From Clostridiales bacterium (lineage in GTDB: Bacteria; Bacillota; Clostridia; Oscillospirales; CAG-382), in contig DMMZ01000001.1 of assembly GCA_003452915.1 (NCBI GenBank), positions 11,432 to 67,720 of the forward strand: a DNA stretch of 56,289 nucleotides. The letters run 5' to 3'. The first letter of the stretch is position 1. Each line of letters opens with the position of its first letter. Made by a program: the position numbers and the translations under genes. Below, piece after piece: positions 42,826-52,050 of this stretch. A model generated the notes under the pieces. The model was not told the DNA's origin, ran no database searches, and saw nothing but the letters and a program-made list of their open reading frames with translations.

Positions 42826-44307
42826 CTAATCAGATAAATTTATCATTTTTATATCTTGTAAAATAGAAACAGGACCATGTCCGCCGCATATTATGCAAGG
42901 CTTTTTATTATCCACGCTAATTTTATTTATAATATCAACTACTTGATTTCTCATTACTGTAGCTTTGGTTGAATTAACATTAACACTTTTCATCAAGTAC
43001 GGTGCAAGTGAATTGAATTCGGCTCTTTCTTTAGAAAATCCACTTATATTTACAAGAATATCACCTGTAAAAACAACTCCTGCATTTTTGCAGACATAAA
43101 TCATTTCACCATAAACATGACCGCCACTGCCCTCATATATTTCAAAATCTAGATCGTCTATATAAAGATCGGCAATTTTTATAAACGAATCATGATTTTT
43201 AGGAGTGTTTTTGTCAATAATTTGTAGCTTATTTATATCGGGCGTTGTATAACCCGATATGATTCGACTTATTTTATTATAACCCAAATGAAGCTCGGTC
43301 TGCTCTCTAAAATCAGGAAGTCCTTTTAATTGTTTATCAAAATTCTCAGCACTTTTTTGGTTTACGAATATTTGGGCGTTATCTAATTTATATAATAATC
43401 CGCAGTGGTCAACATCCGCATGAGTGATGTAGATTTTCTTAATTCGTTTATCAAAATCGGGTATCAAACTTTTAATCACTTTTTCTATTTCGTCAGCAAA
43501 TATAGCATACCCAGTATCGATCATTACCAGTTCATCCAAACTTACTAGAAGATAGGTGTTGCTTCCGCAATAGGGTTGTATGCTGTATAATGTTACTTTA
43601 TCGCTTAACATTACTTTTTGTATGTTGGTTTTGTAATTTTCACCACGGCAACTGTTTACAAAATAAGCGACACGGCGGATATAATCAAAAACCTTACTCG
43701 CATTTTCACCTTTTGATTGCAGGACCTGCAATATTCTGTTTGACTCGGAAATAAATTGCATAGTTTTTTCTGTACTTAAACCGAACATACTCTGTATTTC
43801 ATTGGCAAGCTTTATATAAAAGACAGTGTTATCCAGATTTTCCTCTGAGGAATCACATTCTACTACATCAATGGGATAAATTTTGCTGATAGTTTCCAAA
43901 AGGGTTTTTATTATTTTGGGATTTTCGATTAATAAACCGAATTTAAAATCCTGATATGAATTACCTCCTGCGACAGAATTCATGTAGGAAATATTAATGT
44001 CATGTTCATTTAAAACTTCCAGGACAGGTAAAACAGCTCCCGGATGGTCGGGAATTTTTACTGAAATCTCAATAACTTTCTTTTCAGGTATTTCTTTGTT
44101 TATATATCCTACATTCAACAGGTCTTCTTCTATTTTAAAAATATTTTCATCGGTAGCTTCTACATCGATAAACAACATATGGAGGTCTACCGCTTTATTA
44201 TAACTAACTCTGATGATATTACCGTTATTGTCAGCAACTATTTTTGATGCTTTTAAAAATGAACCCGATTTGTCGGGCAGACTGGTTACAAAAGATTTCT
44301 GCACCAT
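42826..44307 (-). CDS. ACT-ACT-metallo-beta-lactamase fold protein
   Basis: 493 residues. Two N-terminal ACT domains (about 4-72, LPDKSGSFLKASKIVADNNGNI; and about 80-145, IPDHPGAVLPVLEVLNEHDINISY) precede a helical linker. A metallo-beta-lactamase fold follows from about 235: THADVDHCG (HxHxDH variant), GGHVYGE, FTGDIL and GGHGP, which supply the two-metal site. ACT domains bind amino acids and control metabolic enzymes, so hydrolase activity regulated by an amino acid is inferred. I start at ATG 44307 after GGAG; the upstream TTG overlaps that site. Confidence 0.85.
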   Translation of the reverse strand: MVQKSFVTSLPDKSGSFLKASKIVADNNGNIIRVSYNKAVDLHMLFIDVEATDENIFKIEEDLLNVGYINKEIPEKKVIEISVKIPDHPGAVLPVLEVLNEHDINISYMNSVAGGNSYQDFKFGLLIENPKIIKTLLETISKIYPIDVVECDSSEENLDNTVFYIKLANEIQSMFGLSTEKTMQFISESNRILQVLQSKGENASKVFDYIRRVAYFVNSCRGENYKTNIQKVMLSDKVTLYSIQPYCGSNTYLLVSLDELVMIDTGYAIFADEIEKVIKSLIPDFDKRIKKIYITHADVDHCGLLYKLDNAQIFVNQKSAENFDKQLKGLPDFREQTELHLGYNKISRIISGYTTPDINKLQIIDKNTPKNHDSFIKIADLYIDDLDFEIYEGSGGHVYGEMIYVCKNAGVVFTGDILVNISGFSKERAEFNSLAPYLMKSVNVNSTKATVMRNQVVDIINKISVDNKKPCIICGGHGPVSILQDIKMINLSD

Positions 44308-44371
44308 TTTAAACTCCAATCATTAATACTATTTAATATATATTAATACATAAAAGTTTTAAAATCAACTA

Positions 44372-44914
44372 TTAAAATCCTATATATGGATACAATTCTT
44401 TATCTGCTTCTATATCGGTTATCTGCCAGAAATTTCCAATATGTTCTACTGTTAATTTTGCTTTATATTTTTCAAACGGTCCTGTTGAAGTTGCTGTAGA
44501 GATCAATAAATAGTATATTATTATATCTTCGTTGGGAGAATATGTATTTGTTATTTTAAAATTCTCAATCCAAGGGCTGGACATTCCCGTCACCCAGTTC
44601 GGAGCAGTTTTTTCCAAGCGGTTAGCATAATCTTTTTTAAGATCGGAACTCATTAACGAATATTGCAGAGCAGCGTTGCGTTGTTTTAAACCGTTTGTCC
44701 AAATAAGAACGACATCTTCGGGGTTACAAACGCCAATCTGTTGCAACGCTTCCATTAATAACTCGCTCCGCACCTCGTATTTATTCACCTCAGCAACAGT
44801 GGCTATTACACTCATGTATTTAAAGTTAAAAATATAGCCGACTATGTTTAAAATCACAATAAATAATACTGTTATACCGATAAACCATTTTATTTTTTTA
44901 GAATATAATATCAT
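44372..44914 (-). CDS. membrane-anchored protein of unknown function
   Basis: 180 residues. One N-terminal membrane helix (about 10-29) with a short basic cytoplasmic end, then an extracytoplasmic domain containing LLMEALQQIGVCNPEDVVLIWTNGLKQRNAALQYSLMS and a TAPNWVTGMSSPWIENFKI segment, ending in KLTVEHIGNFWQITDIE. The ending resembles small NTF2-like or DUF4829-like domains of Clostridia exported proteins; I cannot name the family with confidence. GAGGT precedes the ATG. Probably separately transcribed from the MBL gene 65 bases downstream. Confidence 0.65.
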   Translation of the reverse strand: MILYSKKIKWFIGITVLFIVILNIVGYIFNFKYMSVIATVAEVNKYEVRSELLMEALQQIGVCNPEDVVLIWTNGLKQRNAALQYSLMSSDLKKDYANRLEKTAPNWVTGMSSPWIENFKITNTYSPNEDIIIYYLLISTATSTGPFEKYKAKLTVEHIGNFWQITDIEADKELYPYIGF

Positions 44915-45026
44915 TTTTTTACCTCACTTAATATGTTTTTTATTGAATTACATATTATTTTATGATATTATATTCCAATATATATATGAAAAATATAAGT
45001 TAATACTTGAAAGGTATTTCAAAAAA

Positions 45027-45599
45027 ATGGATTTCTATTCTTTATTCCTGCTGGCTTTGGCACTATCTATGGATGCATTTGCTGTTTCGATTTGTAAAGG
45101 TATTTCTGTAAGAAAAATGAATTTTAAAAAAGCGATTGTAATAGGAATATATTTTGGTTTTTTTCAAGCATTGATGCCATTTATCGGCTTTTTTTTAACA
45201 GACCTCTTCAGCAAACAAATTGAGTCTTTTGATCATTGGGTTGCATTTGCTTTATTGATAGGTATCGGAATTAAAATGCTTCTTGAAGCTTTTGATAAAG
45301 AAAAATCGTGCGACATAAACAGCGGTTCGGTAAGATTTCTTGTAATGATTCCACTTGCAGTTGCTACAAGCATAGATGCACTTGCAGCAGGAATAACCCT
45401 TCATATTGAAAAGGTAAATATCTACCTTGCGGTGCTTCTTATCGGCGTCGTAACCTTTATTCTTTGTATGTTAGGCTCAAAGGTTGGAAACTTCTTGGGT
45501 ACAAAGTGTCAGAAAACAGCAGAAATAATAGGCGGAATAATTCTAATTTTAATCGGTATAAAAATACTACTTGAGCATTTGGAACTGTTTAGTTTATAG
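45027..45599 (+). CDS. mntP: manganese efflux pump MntP
   Basis: 190 residues with six membrane helices. Both MntP half motifs are present: LALALSMDAFAVSICKG near the N-terminus and ATSIDALAAGI in the middle, whose aspartates carry Mn2+. It exports Mn2+ from the cytoplasm. The start is ATG 45027 with AAAGG upstream; a much longer ORF begins upstream at 44844 but overlaps the divergent gene. No yybP-ykoY manganese riboswitch was seen in the short leader. Confidence 0.93.
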   Translation: MDFYSLFLLALALSMDAFAVSICKGISVRKMNFKKAIVIGIYFGFFQALMPFIGFFLTDLFSKQIESFDHWVAFALLIGIGIKMLLEAFDKEKSCDINSGSVRFLVMIPLAVATSIDALAAGITLHIEKVNIYLAVLLIGVVTFILCMLGSKVGNFLGTKCQKTAEIIGGIILILIGIKILLEHLELFSL

Positions 45600-45609
45600 A
45601 AAACATAAA

Positions 45610-45645
45610 ATTCCCCGAATGAAATTAATCTTTCAATTCGGGGAT
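45610..45645. terminator. bidirectional terminator after mntP
   Basis: Stem of TTCCCCGAA(T)GAAA with TTTCAATTCGGGGA, short AT loop, T-rich to the right; it sits between convergent genes. Confidence 0.8.
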
Positions 45646-45651
45646 TATATT

Positions 45652-46680
45652 TTATCTGTTCATATCTAAATTTAATGTAAAACTGTTATCATAATCTTCG
45701 ATCCAGACCGTTACTGCTTCATAATCAATTTTTGTGATTTTTTTGTCAGGCCACATACTGCGGTTTTGAGTAGCTTTATTCGTCCACAAAATTTCTCCGT
45801 CTGTATTACAGAGCTTTGCATTTTCAACCGTAAGGTTGTTCATATAAATTCCCTGGTCGGTATTATATAGTGTAATTTCTACAAAATCATTTTCGCTGGG
45901 CTTACCATTTGTGTCGTACTTAACTTCCTTTGGATAATCAAGTGCGTAGTTTTGCAGGTATGATGTATTGCTTCCATCCGCAAGAGAATATGCTGACTCA
46001 AATTCTTTACTATCTACAACCTTTTTGGTAGTGATATCATATATTGTTACAGTTGCTCTGCTGTTTTGTGCCGAAGAATCCAGAGTGAGTCTATAATCGT
46101 GTGTTGAATCAAGTTTTACTTTCGATTCATACCATTTATTAATACCCTGCGTCTCGGTGGTGTAAAGATTATAAAATAAATGCCAAGAGCCATTTACACC
46201 TGAATAGCAAAAGCCTGTATCGAGACAATTAACCCAATTCCCACTAGAATTAAAAATATCCATTCCGAGGAACATATATGCGTTAACGTATTTACCATCG
46301 CTCTCTCTGACATTGTTAAGGTCTATTTGACTGATATTTATGTCAATTGAAGCTTTATTGAACCCTTTTTTTGAATAAACAGCATAAGCAGGACCGTCGG
46401 TATCACCCATTTTTCCGCTGCCGTTATCGTAGTTTAAGTTTGTCATATCTGGTAATTTCACTGAACTCTCCTCTGTGCTTAATTCTGTAATTGAACTCTC
46501 TTCCTCGATTGAACTGTATTCTTCAATTAAACTATCTTCCTCAATTGAACTGTATTCATCAACTGAACTGTCTTCTTCAACTAATTTATTTACACTATCA
46601 TCAGTTGACGAGCTTTCATTATTTGTACAACTAGATAACAAAAAACTAAAAGTCAAAAGAAATATCATTATGTATTTCAT
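45652..46680 (-). CDS. lipoprotein with Ser/Glu repeat linker
   Basis: 342 residues. A lipoprotein signal ends in LLSSC18, followed by a low-complexity stretch of SSIEE/YSSIEE-like units to about residue 72. A beta-rich domain (about 80-342) without recognisable family follows. The domain has features like a carbohydrate-binding sandwich (YAVYSKKGFNKASIDINISQIDLN, WHLFYNLYTT). It is the last gene of a three-gene operon with GDPD and an MFS carrier; its start overlaps the GDPD stop by 4 bases. It may bind a glycerol-phosphate or sugar at the cell surface, but this is context only. Confidence 0.7.
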   Translation of the reverse strand: MKYIMIFLLTFSFLLSSCTNNESSSTDDSVNKLVEEDSSVDEYSSIEEDSLIEEYSSIEEESSITELSTEESSVKLPDMTNLNYDNGSGKMGDTDGPAYAVYSKKGFNKASIDINISQIDLNNVRESDGKYVNAYMFLGMDIFNSSGNWVNCLDTGFCYSGVNGSWHLFYNLYTTETQGINKWYESKVKLDSTHDYRLTLDSSAQNSRATVTIYDITTKKVVDSKEFESAYSLADGSNTSYLQNYALDYPKEVKYDTNGKPSENDFVEITLYNTDQGIYMNNLTVENAKLCNTDGEILWTNKATQNRSMWPDKKITKIDYEAVTVWIEDYDNSFTLNLDMNR

Positions 46681-47525
46681 ATATCCTCCATATTATTTAT
46701 CTTTTTTGGTATGTATCCCTCAAAAATTATAGTATCAAAAGCTTCCAGAGCGATGTCTTCCTCCTCCTGTGAGGATATTGTCCAAGAAATAGCAAAGGGG
46801 TTAAAAATCCTTTTACATAATGAAAAGGAAAAACAATCACTATCATTTTTATTAAATGCAATAAAATCTGGTTTAGTAATAAAATTAAAAATCAAATTCT
46901 TCAAGGCGAATCTAATGAAAAATCCAATATCGGCTTTACTTTTTAAAAAATTCATAGATAGCTGTCCGCGAACAATATCTGGATTGAATTTACGGAAATA
47001 TCTTACCGCAAAAGGATTAAAGCTCTCTATGCAAACTCTGCAATTTTTTACCTTAATAATATCCGAAATAACCTTGTATAATGTAACATCGTTATTCAAA
47101 AGATAGGTTTTGATCTCGCATATTATTGGAATATCCTCTAACAAATCAAGTACATCAGAGAAAAGCGGAATCATTTCTTTTGTATTCAATAAAGTATAAT
47201 TACATAGCTGCTCGTATGTAAGCTCCCAGACTTTTTTATTAACCCCGCACATTCGGTTTAAATTCTCATCATGGAAAACAACTGCTTTTCTGTCGTAGGT
47301 GAGCTGAACATCCAGCTCTACTCCAAAGCCATTCTCCTTTGCTTTTCTAAAAGCAGTTAGTGAGTTCTCCGGGATTCCATTTTCGTTATTAAAGAGTCCT
47401 CTATGTGCATACTTATATCTGATGAAAAATTCTGCTGCTTTTCTGTTTTTGTTTGGTTTTATTAAAAGCAAAGGTAAAAACAATAGGAAGAAAAAAATTA
47501 ATAAAACAAATGCTTTTAAATACAT
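46677..47525 (-). CDS. glycerophosphodiester phosphodiesterase
   Basis: 282 residues. One N-terminal membrane helix (about 3-22), then the GDPD domain: AHRGLFNNENGIPENSLTAF (catalytic His and Glu), ELDVQLTYDRKAVVFHDENLNRM (metal ligands and second His) and ICEIKTYL (Glu). It hydrolyses deacylated glycerophospholipids to glycerol-3-phosphate and an alcohol. It is membrane-anchored, and its partner in the operon is an MFS carrier 4 bases upstream. Confidence 0.92.
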   Translation of the reverse strand: MYLKAFVLLIFFFLLFLPLLLIKPNKNRKAAEFFIRYKYAHRGLFNNENGIPENSLTAFRKAKENGFGVELDVQLTYDRKAVVFHDENLNRMCGVNKKVWELTYEQLCNYTLLNTKEMIPLFSDVLDLLEDIPIICEIKTYLLNNDVTLYKVISDIIKVKNCRVCIESFNPFAVRYFRKFNPDIVRGQLSMNFLKSKADIGFFIRFALKNLIFNFITKPDFIAFNKNDSDCFSFSLCKRIFNPFAISWTISSQEEEDIALEAFDTIIFEGYIPKKINNMEDI

Positions 47526-47528
47526 ATA

Positions 47529-48809
47529 TTAATCATCGCCGCCAATATTTTCTATCAGACTTTTTTTCAGCAGGGGTTTGGTGTCACCATGCTTAACATA
47601 GCACATTGTTATAAAAGCTAGTGCGGAGAAAATTGCTGCGTAAGGAAATAGAACCATGTATCCGATATCGAGTTTTTCTATTAAAAAGCCGGATAAAATC
47701 GGAGTAATAACCTGTGCAGACATTGAAAACGTATAATAAAATCCAGTATATTTACCGATATCCGAGCCTTTGCTCATTTCCACAACCATCGGATATGAAT
47801 TTACATTTATTGCCGCCCATCCGATACCAACCATAATAAATACCATATTCATAAGTATGCTATTGCTTCTGAGTGGAATGGCAAATAAAAAGCCAAGCGT
47901 CATTACCGTAATACCTATAAGTATTATCTTTTTTCTGCCGATTTTGTTTGAAAAAATTCCGATAGGTATGTAGCTTATGACCGCAGCTATTGTTCCGACC
48001 ATCAGAAAAGTAGCATAAACACCGCCTTTTATACCTAAAAAGTCTTCGACATACCGCGAAAAGGTTGATTGGACAGCATTATATGCAATAAACCAAAGTG
48101 AAACAGATAATAACAAGAACACAAGGCTCTTTTTGACTTCATTCGGAAGGCGTTCTTTTCCTTCAACAATAACAGTTTCGGTTTCTTCGATGACAATCTG
48201 ATTTCTTAGCTTGTTTTCATTTATTGTCAACAACAATAAAATTACTGCTATCACCATTAAAACAGCAACAGAGATGAATAAAAAGGTATAATCGGCTTTC
48301 TCGCCCTCTGCCACCTTCGGAACCAGTAATTTAATCATGATCAAAGTATAAACACCGCCGACCGCACCCATAAGATTTATTATCGCATTTGCTTTGGAAC
48401 GCAGTGGTTTGGGAGTTAAATCAGGCATTAAGGCAACAGCAGGGGAGCGATATGTACTCATTGCAACTAACACAACACCTAACGCAACAAAGAAAACAGC
48501 AAGGTTTCCTTTTTCATCAGCTAAAGGCATAAAGATCATCGAACAAACGGCAACCAATGTTCCTAAAACAATAAATGGAGTACGTTTTCCGAACCGAGAA
48601 GAAACTTTGTCGGAAAATGAACCGAAAAGCGGTAGCATAAACATTGCCAGAATATTATCAAGAGCCATAACAGTACCTGTCAAAGTTTGTTTCATGCCAA
48701 AGGTGTTTTCCAGAATAAGCGGAACAACCGAATCATACAGCACCGAAAACGAGCAGATGGACATAAAAGCAAATCCGATAAAAATGGTTCTCTTGTAATT
48801 AAGAATCAT
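47529..48809 (-). CDS. MFS transporter (SLC45/GPH-like)
   Basis: 426 residues with twelve probable membrane helices. The loop between helices 2 and 3 reads GSFSDKVSSRFGKRTPFI, a form of the MFS motif seen in SLC45/GPH-like sugar carriers, and IPIGIFSNKIGRKKII gives the matching motif in the second half. It starts a three-gene operon with GDPD and a lipoprotein; a GGGAGAAA site precedes the ATG. Substrate unknown, plausibly a glycoside or glycerophosphodiester-derived alcohol. Confidence 0.87.
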   Translation of the reverse strand: MILNYKRTIFIGFAFMSICSFSVLYDSVVPLILENTFGMKQTLTGTVMALDNILAMFMLPLFGSFSDKVSSRFGKRTPFIVLGTLVAVCSMIFMPLADEKGNLAVFFVALGVVLVAMSTYRSPAVALMPDLTPKPLRSKANAIINLMGAVGGVYTLIMIKLLVPKVAEGEKADYTFLFISVAVLMVIAVILLLLTINENKLRNQIVIEETETVIVEGKERLPNEVKKSLVFLLLSVSLWFIAYNAVQSTFSRYVEDFLGIKGGVYATFLMVGTIAAVISYIPIGIFSNKIGRKKIILIGITVMTLGFLFAIPLRSNSILMNMVFIMVGIGWAAINVNSYPMVVEMSKGSDIGKYTGFYYTFSMSAQVITPILSGFLIEKLDIGYMVLFPYAAIFSALAFITMCYVKHGDTKPLLKKSLIENIGGDD

Positions 48810-48928
48810 GCATTTTCTCCCTGAAATATTTGTTTATAGAAGTATTTGTTTATATAAATATATCATAGTTTGTTCTGATTATCAACTGAATAATAAATAT
48901 TATATTATTAAGATTATTTTAAGATGAA

Positions 48929-49004
48929 TTTACTTTTAATTGAATTTATGATATACTATAGCCGACATCAGCGAAAGTCATAATGTTAGCGTTAATAGTT
49001 GGCT
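48929..49004 (+). promoter_or_regulatory. promoter and 5' hairpin of glycerate kinase
   Basis: TTTACT (48929-48934), 17-base spacer, TATACT (48952-48957). Transcription would begin at or near the AGCCGAC that pairs with GTTGGCT at 48998-49004 to form a hairpin at the very 5' end. The TATAGCCGACAT stretch recurs at 22753 upstream of the response regulator gene. No known riboswitch was recognised. Confidence 0.45.
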
Positions 49005-49064
49005 TTAGAAAAATGCTTCATATTTTTACAATGTCAGTTATATTTTAGAATTCTTAGGTGACTT

Positions 49065-50198
49065 ATGAAAGTTGTTATTGCAATAGATTCTTTTAAAGGA
49101 AGTCTTACAAGCATACAGGCTTGTAATGCTGCTAAAGAGGCTGTAAAAACTGTTTTCTCCGATGCTGAAATAATAACAGTTCCAATCGCAGACGGTGGCG
49201 AGGGTACTGCAATCGCTTATTTCATAGCTTTAGGTGGTCGGATTGAAAAGGTAATGGTTACCTCTCCCGAATTTAAACAAATTGAAGCTAGCTATACTAT
49301 ACTTCCTGACAATACGGCTGTTATAGAAATGGCAGAAGCATCAGGTTTAACTCTGGTTAAGGGTGAAAAAAACGCTGGTGAAGCAACCTCCTACGGAACA
49401 GGTGAGTTGATTAATTTCGCACTCAATAAAGGCTGCCGAAACTTTATTATCGGACTTGGCGGTTCCGCAACCAATGACGGTGGAGTCGGTGCTTTATCAG
49501 CACTTGGAGTACGATTTTTAGATAAAGATGGTAAAACAATAAAACCCAACGGAAACGGGATTGAAAAACTCTATTCAATAGATACTGGCAAAATGCTCCC
49601 TTTACTTTCAAAATGTAAATTCACAATTGCGTGTGATGTTGAGAACACATTGTGTGGCAGAAAAGGTGCAACCTATATTTACGGTGAGCAAAAAGGAGTT
49701 TCCGGCAACGATTATGAGAGATTAGATAATAATCTTCTTCGATTTGCAACAATTGTAAAAAATACTACCAACAAAGATATTCTTAATATAAAAGGCGGTG
49801 GTGCTGCGGGCGGAATGTGTGCAGGACTGATGAGTTTTCTTAACGCAACAACCGAAAGCGGAATAAAACTATTGCTTGATAGAATAAACTTCGAAGAGCT
49901 TATCTCCGATTGTGATTTTATTATCAGCGGAGAGGGCAAAGTTGATTCCCAGACAGCTTACGGCAAGGTAATAAGCGGTATCGGAGAATATGCAAAAAAG
50001 GCTGGAAAACCGTTTATTGTTGTTGCTGGGCAGCTAGCTGATGGTTACGAAGCTGTTTTTGAAAAAGGGGTAACCTCAGCTTTTTGTATTACGCATTATG
50101 CCATGCCATTTGAAAACATTAAACACCGAGCAGAAAAGGATTTGTTTGATACGGTAAAAAATATCGGTTATTTAATTAAAACAATAAATAATATATAA
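49065..50198 (+). CDS. glycerate kinase (GarK/GlxK family)
   Basis: 377 residues, the standard length. N-terminal VIAIDSFKGSLTS, then IADGGEGTA, LGGSATNDGG and FIISGEGKVDSQTAYGK near the C-terminus are signatures of class II glycerate kinase. It phosphorylates glycerate to 2- or 3-phosphoglycerate for entry to glycolysis. It is divergent from the MFS/GDPD operon. Confidence 0.95.
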   Translation: MKVVIAIDSFKGSLTSIQACNAAKEAVKTVFSDAEIITVPIADGGEGTAIAYFIALGGRIEKVMVTSPEFKQIEASYTILPDNTAVIEMAEASGLTLVKGEKNAGEATSYGTGELINFALNKGCRNFIIGLGGSATNDGGVGALSALGVRFLDKDGKTIKPNGNGIEKLYSIDTGKMLPLLSKCKFTIACDVENTLCGRKGATYIYGEQKGVSGNDYERLDNNLLRFATIVKNTTNKDILNIKGGGAAGGMCAGLMSFLNATTESGIKLLLDRINFEELISDCDFIISGEGKVDSQTAYGKVISGIGEYAKKAGKPFIVVAGQLADGYEAVFEKGVTSAFCITHYAMPFENIKHRAEKDLFDTVKNIGYLIKTINNI

Positions 50199-50261
50199 AT
50201 ATAAAATATATATTGAAATTAATAATATTATATGTTATAAAAATAGTATGGAGGTATTTAC

Positions 50262-51692
50262 ATGTATTGTCATAATTGCGGTAAAAAGTTAAACGAAGAC
50301 GAATTGTTTTGCTCGGCCTGCGGAACAAAGGTACTGGAAAATAAAAAAGCTCCTATACAGGATATAAAAACAGAAAATATTGAATCTCAGTTAATAGATG
50401 AAATTCTTAAAATTAAAACAGAAGATAAGAAAAATGAAGAAAACATTGAAGATTACATAGATAATTGTGAAGATGAATCTTCTGCTTCAACTCCGGAAAA
50501 TTCGACTGAGGGAACAGCACTTGAAGAAGAAAAAATCGAAGTTATTTCAACTACGGAAAAAGTTACAGATGAAAACGAAAATACTGTTATTACCAATGAA
50601 CCAGAAGAAAACATATTACTTTTATCAGAGGAAAATGAAACAGAGTCTTATAATATACCGAATTTCGAGCTGCCATCTACACAAATTGAACCTCCCGATC
50701 TTATATTTATAGAAGCCAAGAATAAAAAAAAGAGACCCAGAACAAGGGGCGAAAAAGTTATTGTTGCTATTTGTTCTGTATTCATGTCTATGGTTATCTT
50801 TCTTTTGGCAGTTTCTCTTATCGCTCAATTTTTTATTCGCAATGGATTTACCAAGGACAGGATTGAAGAAGGGCTAAAAAGTATTAAATATACCGAAGTT
50901 GAAGCAAAAAACCTGTTCGACTTAGATGAATTATCATTAAAGTACGAAAAAGAAATTCCCGATAACGCAACCCTTGCACAGGTTATTTATTATTCTATAG
51001 ATCAGGATGAACTAGTTAATCCGATAACAGAAAACGAAGTTGAATCATTGATAGATCGTCTTAAATTTGAAGAATTTATTGCTGAGAAAACTGCAAAAGC
51101 TGTTGAAATAGCTATTGACGGCAGGGATGAGCAACCGGTATATGCTAGTGAGATTGTAGATTTTATAAGAGAAAAATCCGAAGATATTGAATTAACAATA
51201 GGCATTGAGTTGCTTGAGGTTGATTTTCAATATATGCAGAAGAAGCTTGAAGAAAAAAATGATGATTTGCTAAACTTTGTTTCTACAGAAAACCTAACCG
51301 AGGATGTCGGTATATACGGATTAAAAGCAATAAGATTTTATTTTTCAAACCTTTTTATTGGAATATCCTGCTTTGCAATTTTACTTCTTGCAGCAATAAT
51401 CGCTCTTATAAATAAAAAAATAAGCTCCTCGCTTATTTACACAGGAGCATCTATATTACTTGCAGGTTTACCGATATTTTTTATTGTTCTGCTTTACAAA
51501 CCAATTCTTGACTGGTCGAGCGAATACATACCCTCAGATTTTATAATACAAATAACCTCTCCGATATTAAATGTTCTGACAATAATTTGCGGTATTGCAA
51601 CTGCAATCGGTCTAATAGCGCTTATTAGCGGAATTGTTATGAAGGTTATTATAAAAAGAAGATTACTTTTGTCCGAGGAAATAGAATTTTAA
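50262..51692 (+). CDS. zinc-ribbon membrane protein with acidic linker
   Basis: 476 residues. A double-Cys zinc ribbon (CHNCG...CSACG, residues 3-21) is followed by a Glu-rich, probably disordered linker to about residue 160. One membrane helix (about 167-190) and an outside or lumen helical domain (about 190-360) follow. Three further helices (about 365-465) and a basic tail complete it. The ribbon type is common in clostridial membrane proteins of unknown role. A GGAGG site precedes the ATG. No function assigned. Confidence 0.75.
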   Translation: MYCHNCGKKLNEDELFCSACGTKVLENKKAPIQDIKTENIESQLIDEILKIKTEDKKNEENIEDYIDNCEDESSASTPENSTEGTALEEEKIEVISTTEKVTDENENTVITNEPEENILLLSEENETESYNIPNFELPSTQIEPPDLIFIEAKNKKKRPRTRGEKVIVAICSVFMSMVIFLLAVSLIAQFFIRNGFTKDRIEEGLKSIKYTEVEAKNLFDLDELSLKYEKEIPDNATLAQVIYYSIDQDELVNPITENEVESLIDRLKFEEFIAEKTAKAVEIAIDGRDEQPVYASEIVDFIREKSEDIELTIGIELLEVDFQYMQKKLEEKNDDLLNFVSTENLTEDVGIYGLKAIRFYFSNLFIGISCFAILLLAAIIALINKKISSSLIYTGASILLAGLPIFFIVLLYKPILDWSSEYIPSDFIIQITSPILNVLTIICGIATAIGLIALISGIVMKVIIKRRLLLSEEIEF

Positions 51693-51700
51693 GAAATATA

Positions 51701-51739
51701 AACTGCACCCATAAGTTAAGAAACTTATTAGGTGCAGTT
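51701..51739 (+). terminator. terminator after the zinc-ribbon gene
   Basis: AACTGCACC/GGTGCAGTT stem continued by ATAAGTT/AACTTAT, followed by TTTTGTTTA. Confidence 0.88.
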
Positions 51740-51970
51740 TTTGTTTATTAAAATGTTTTAATTATTATATTTGAATCCTTTTACCAAAGATACAATCGCT
51801 TCAATAATAAATCTGAAAGATATTATATATATATATAAATCCTTTTGGTACTCCATTCCAAATTTCTTTTACATCAAAATCAACAGGTAATATACCATGA
51901 CGCACACTATTGTCAATAGTTAAATATAAAAAATGAAACAATGTTGATCAATATCTTTTGTTCAATATAA
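51740..51970. other. gene-poor stretch with a possible coding relic
   Basis: No intact gene. On the minus strand a short open stretch reads NSVRHGILPVDFDVKEIWNG, which looks protein-like but has no start signal and is cut by stops on both sides. It may be a decayed gene or chance. A (TA)n tract lies at about 51822-51836. Confidence 0.3.
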
Positions 51971-51976
51971 CAAAAA

Positions 51977-52038
51977 AGCAGGCTGACTTTCTTTTTTAAA
52001 AATCAGACTGCTAAAAATCCGCCATAAACGGCAGATTT
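51977..52038 (-). terminator. double hairpin terminator after the DUF4855 gene
   Basis: Two stems in tandem on the minus strand: GGC-type AAATC(T)GCC/GGC(G)GATTT (52038-52015) and AGCAGTCTGA/TCAGCCTGCT (52012-51977), the second followed by TTTTTTG. Confidence 0.7.
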
Positions 52039-52050
52039 TATTTATGCTTA

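Noticed and set aside
44844..45026. N-terminal extension of MntP
   Set aside because: MntP begins at its first membrane helix; the extension is antisense to the preceding gene and has no ribosome-binding site.
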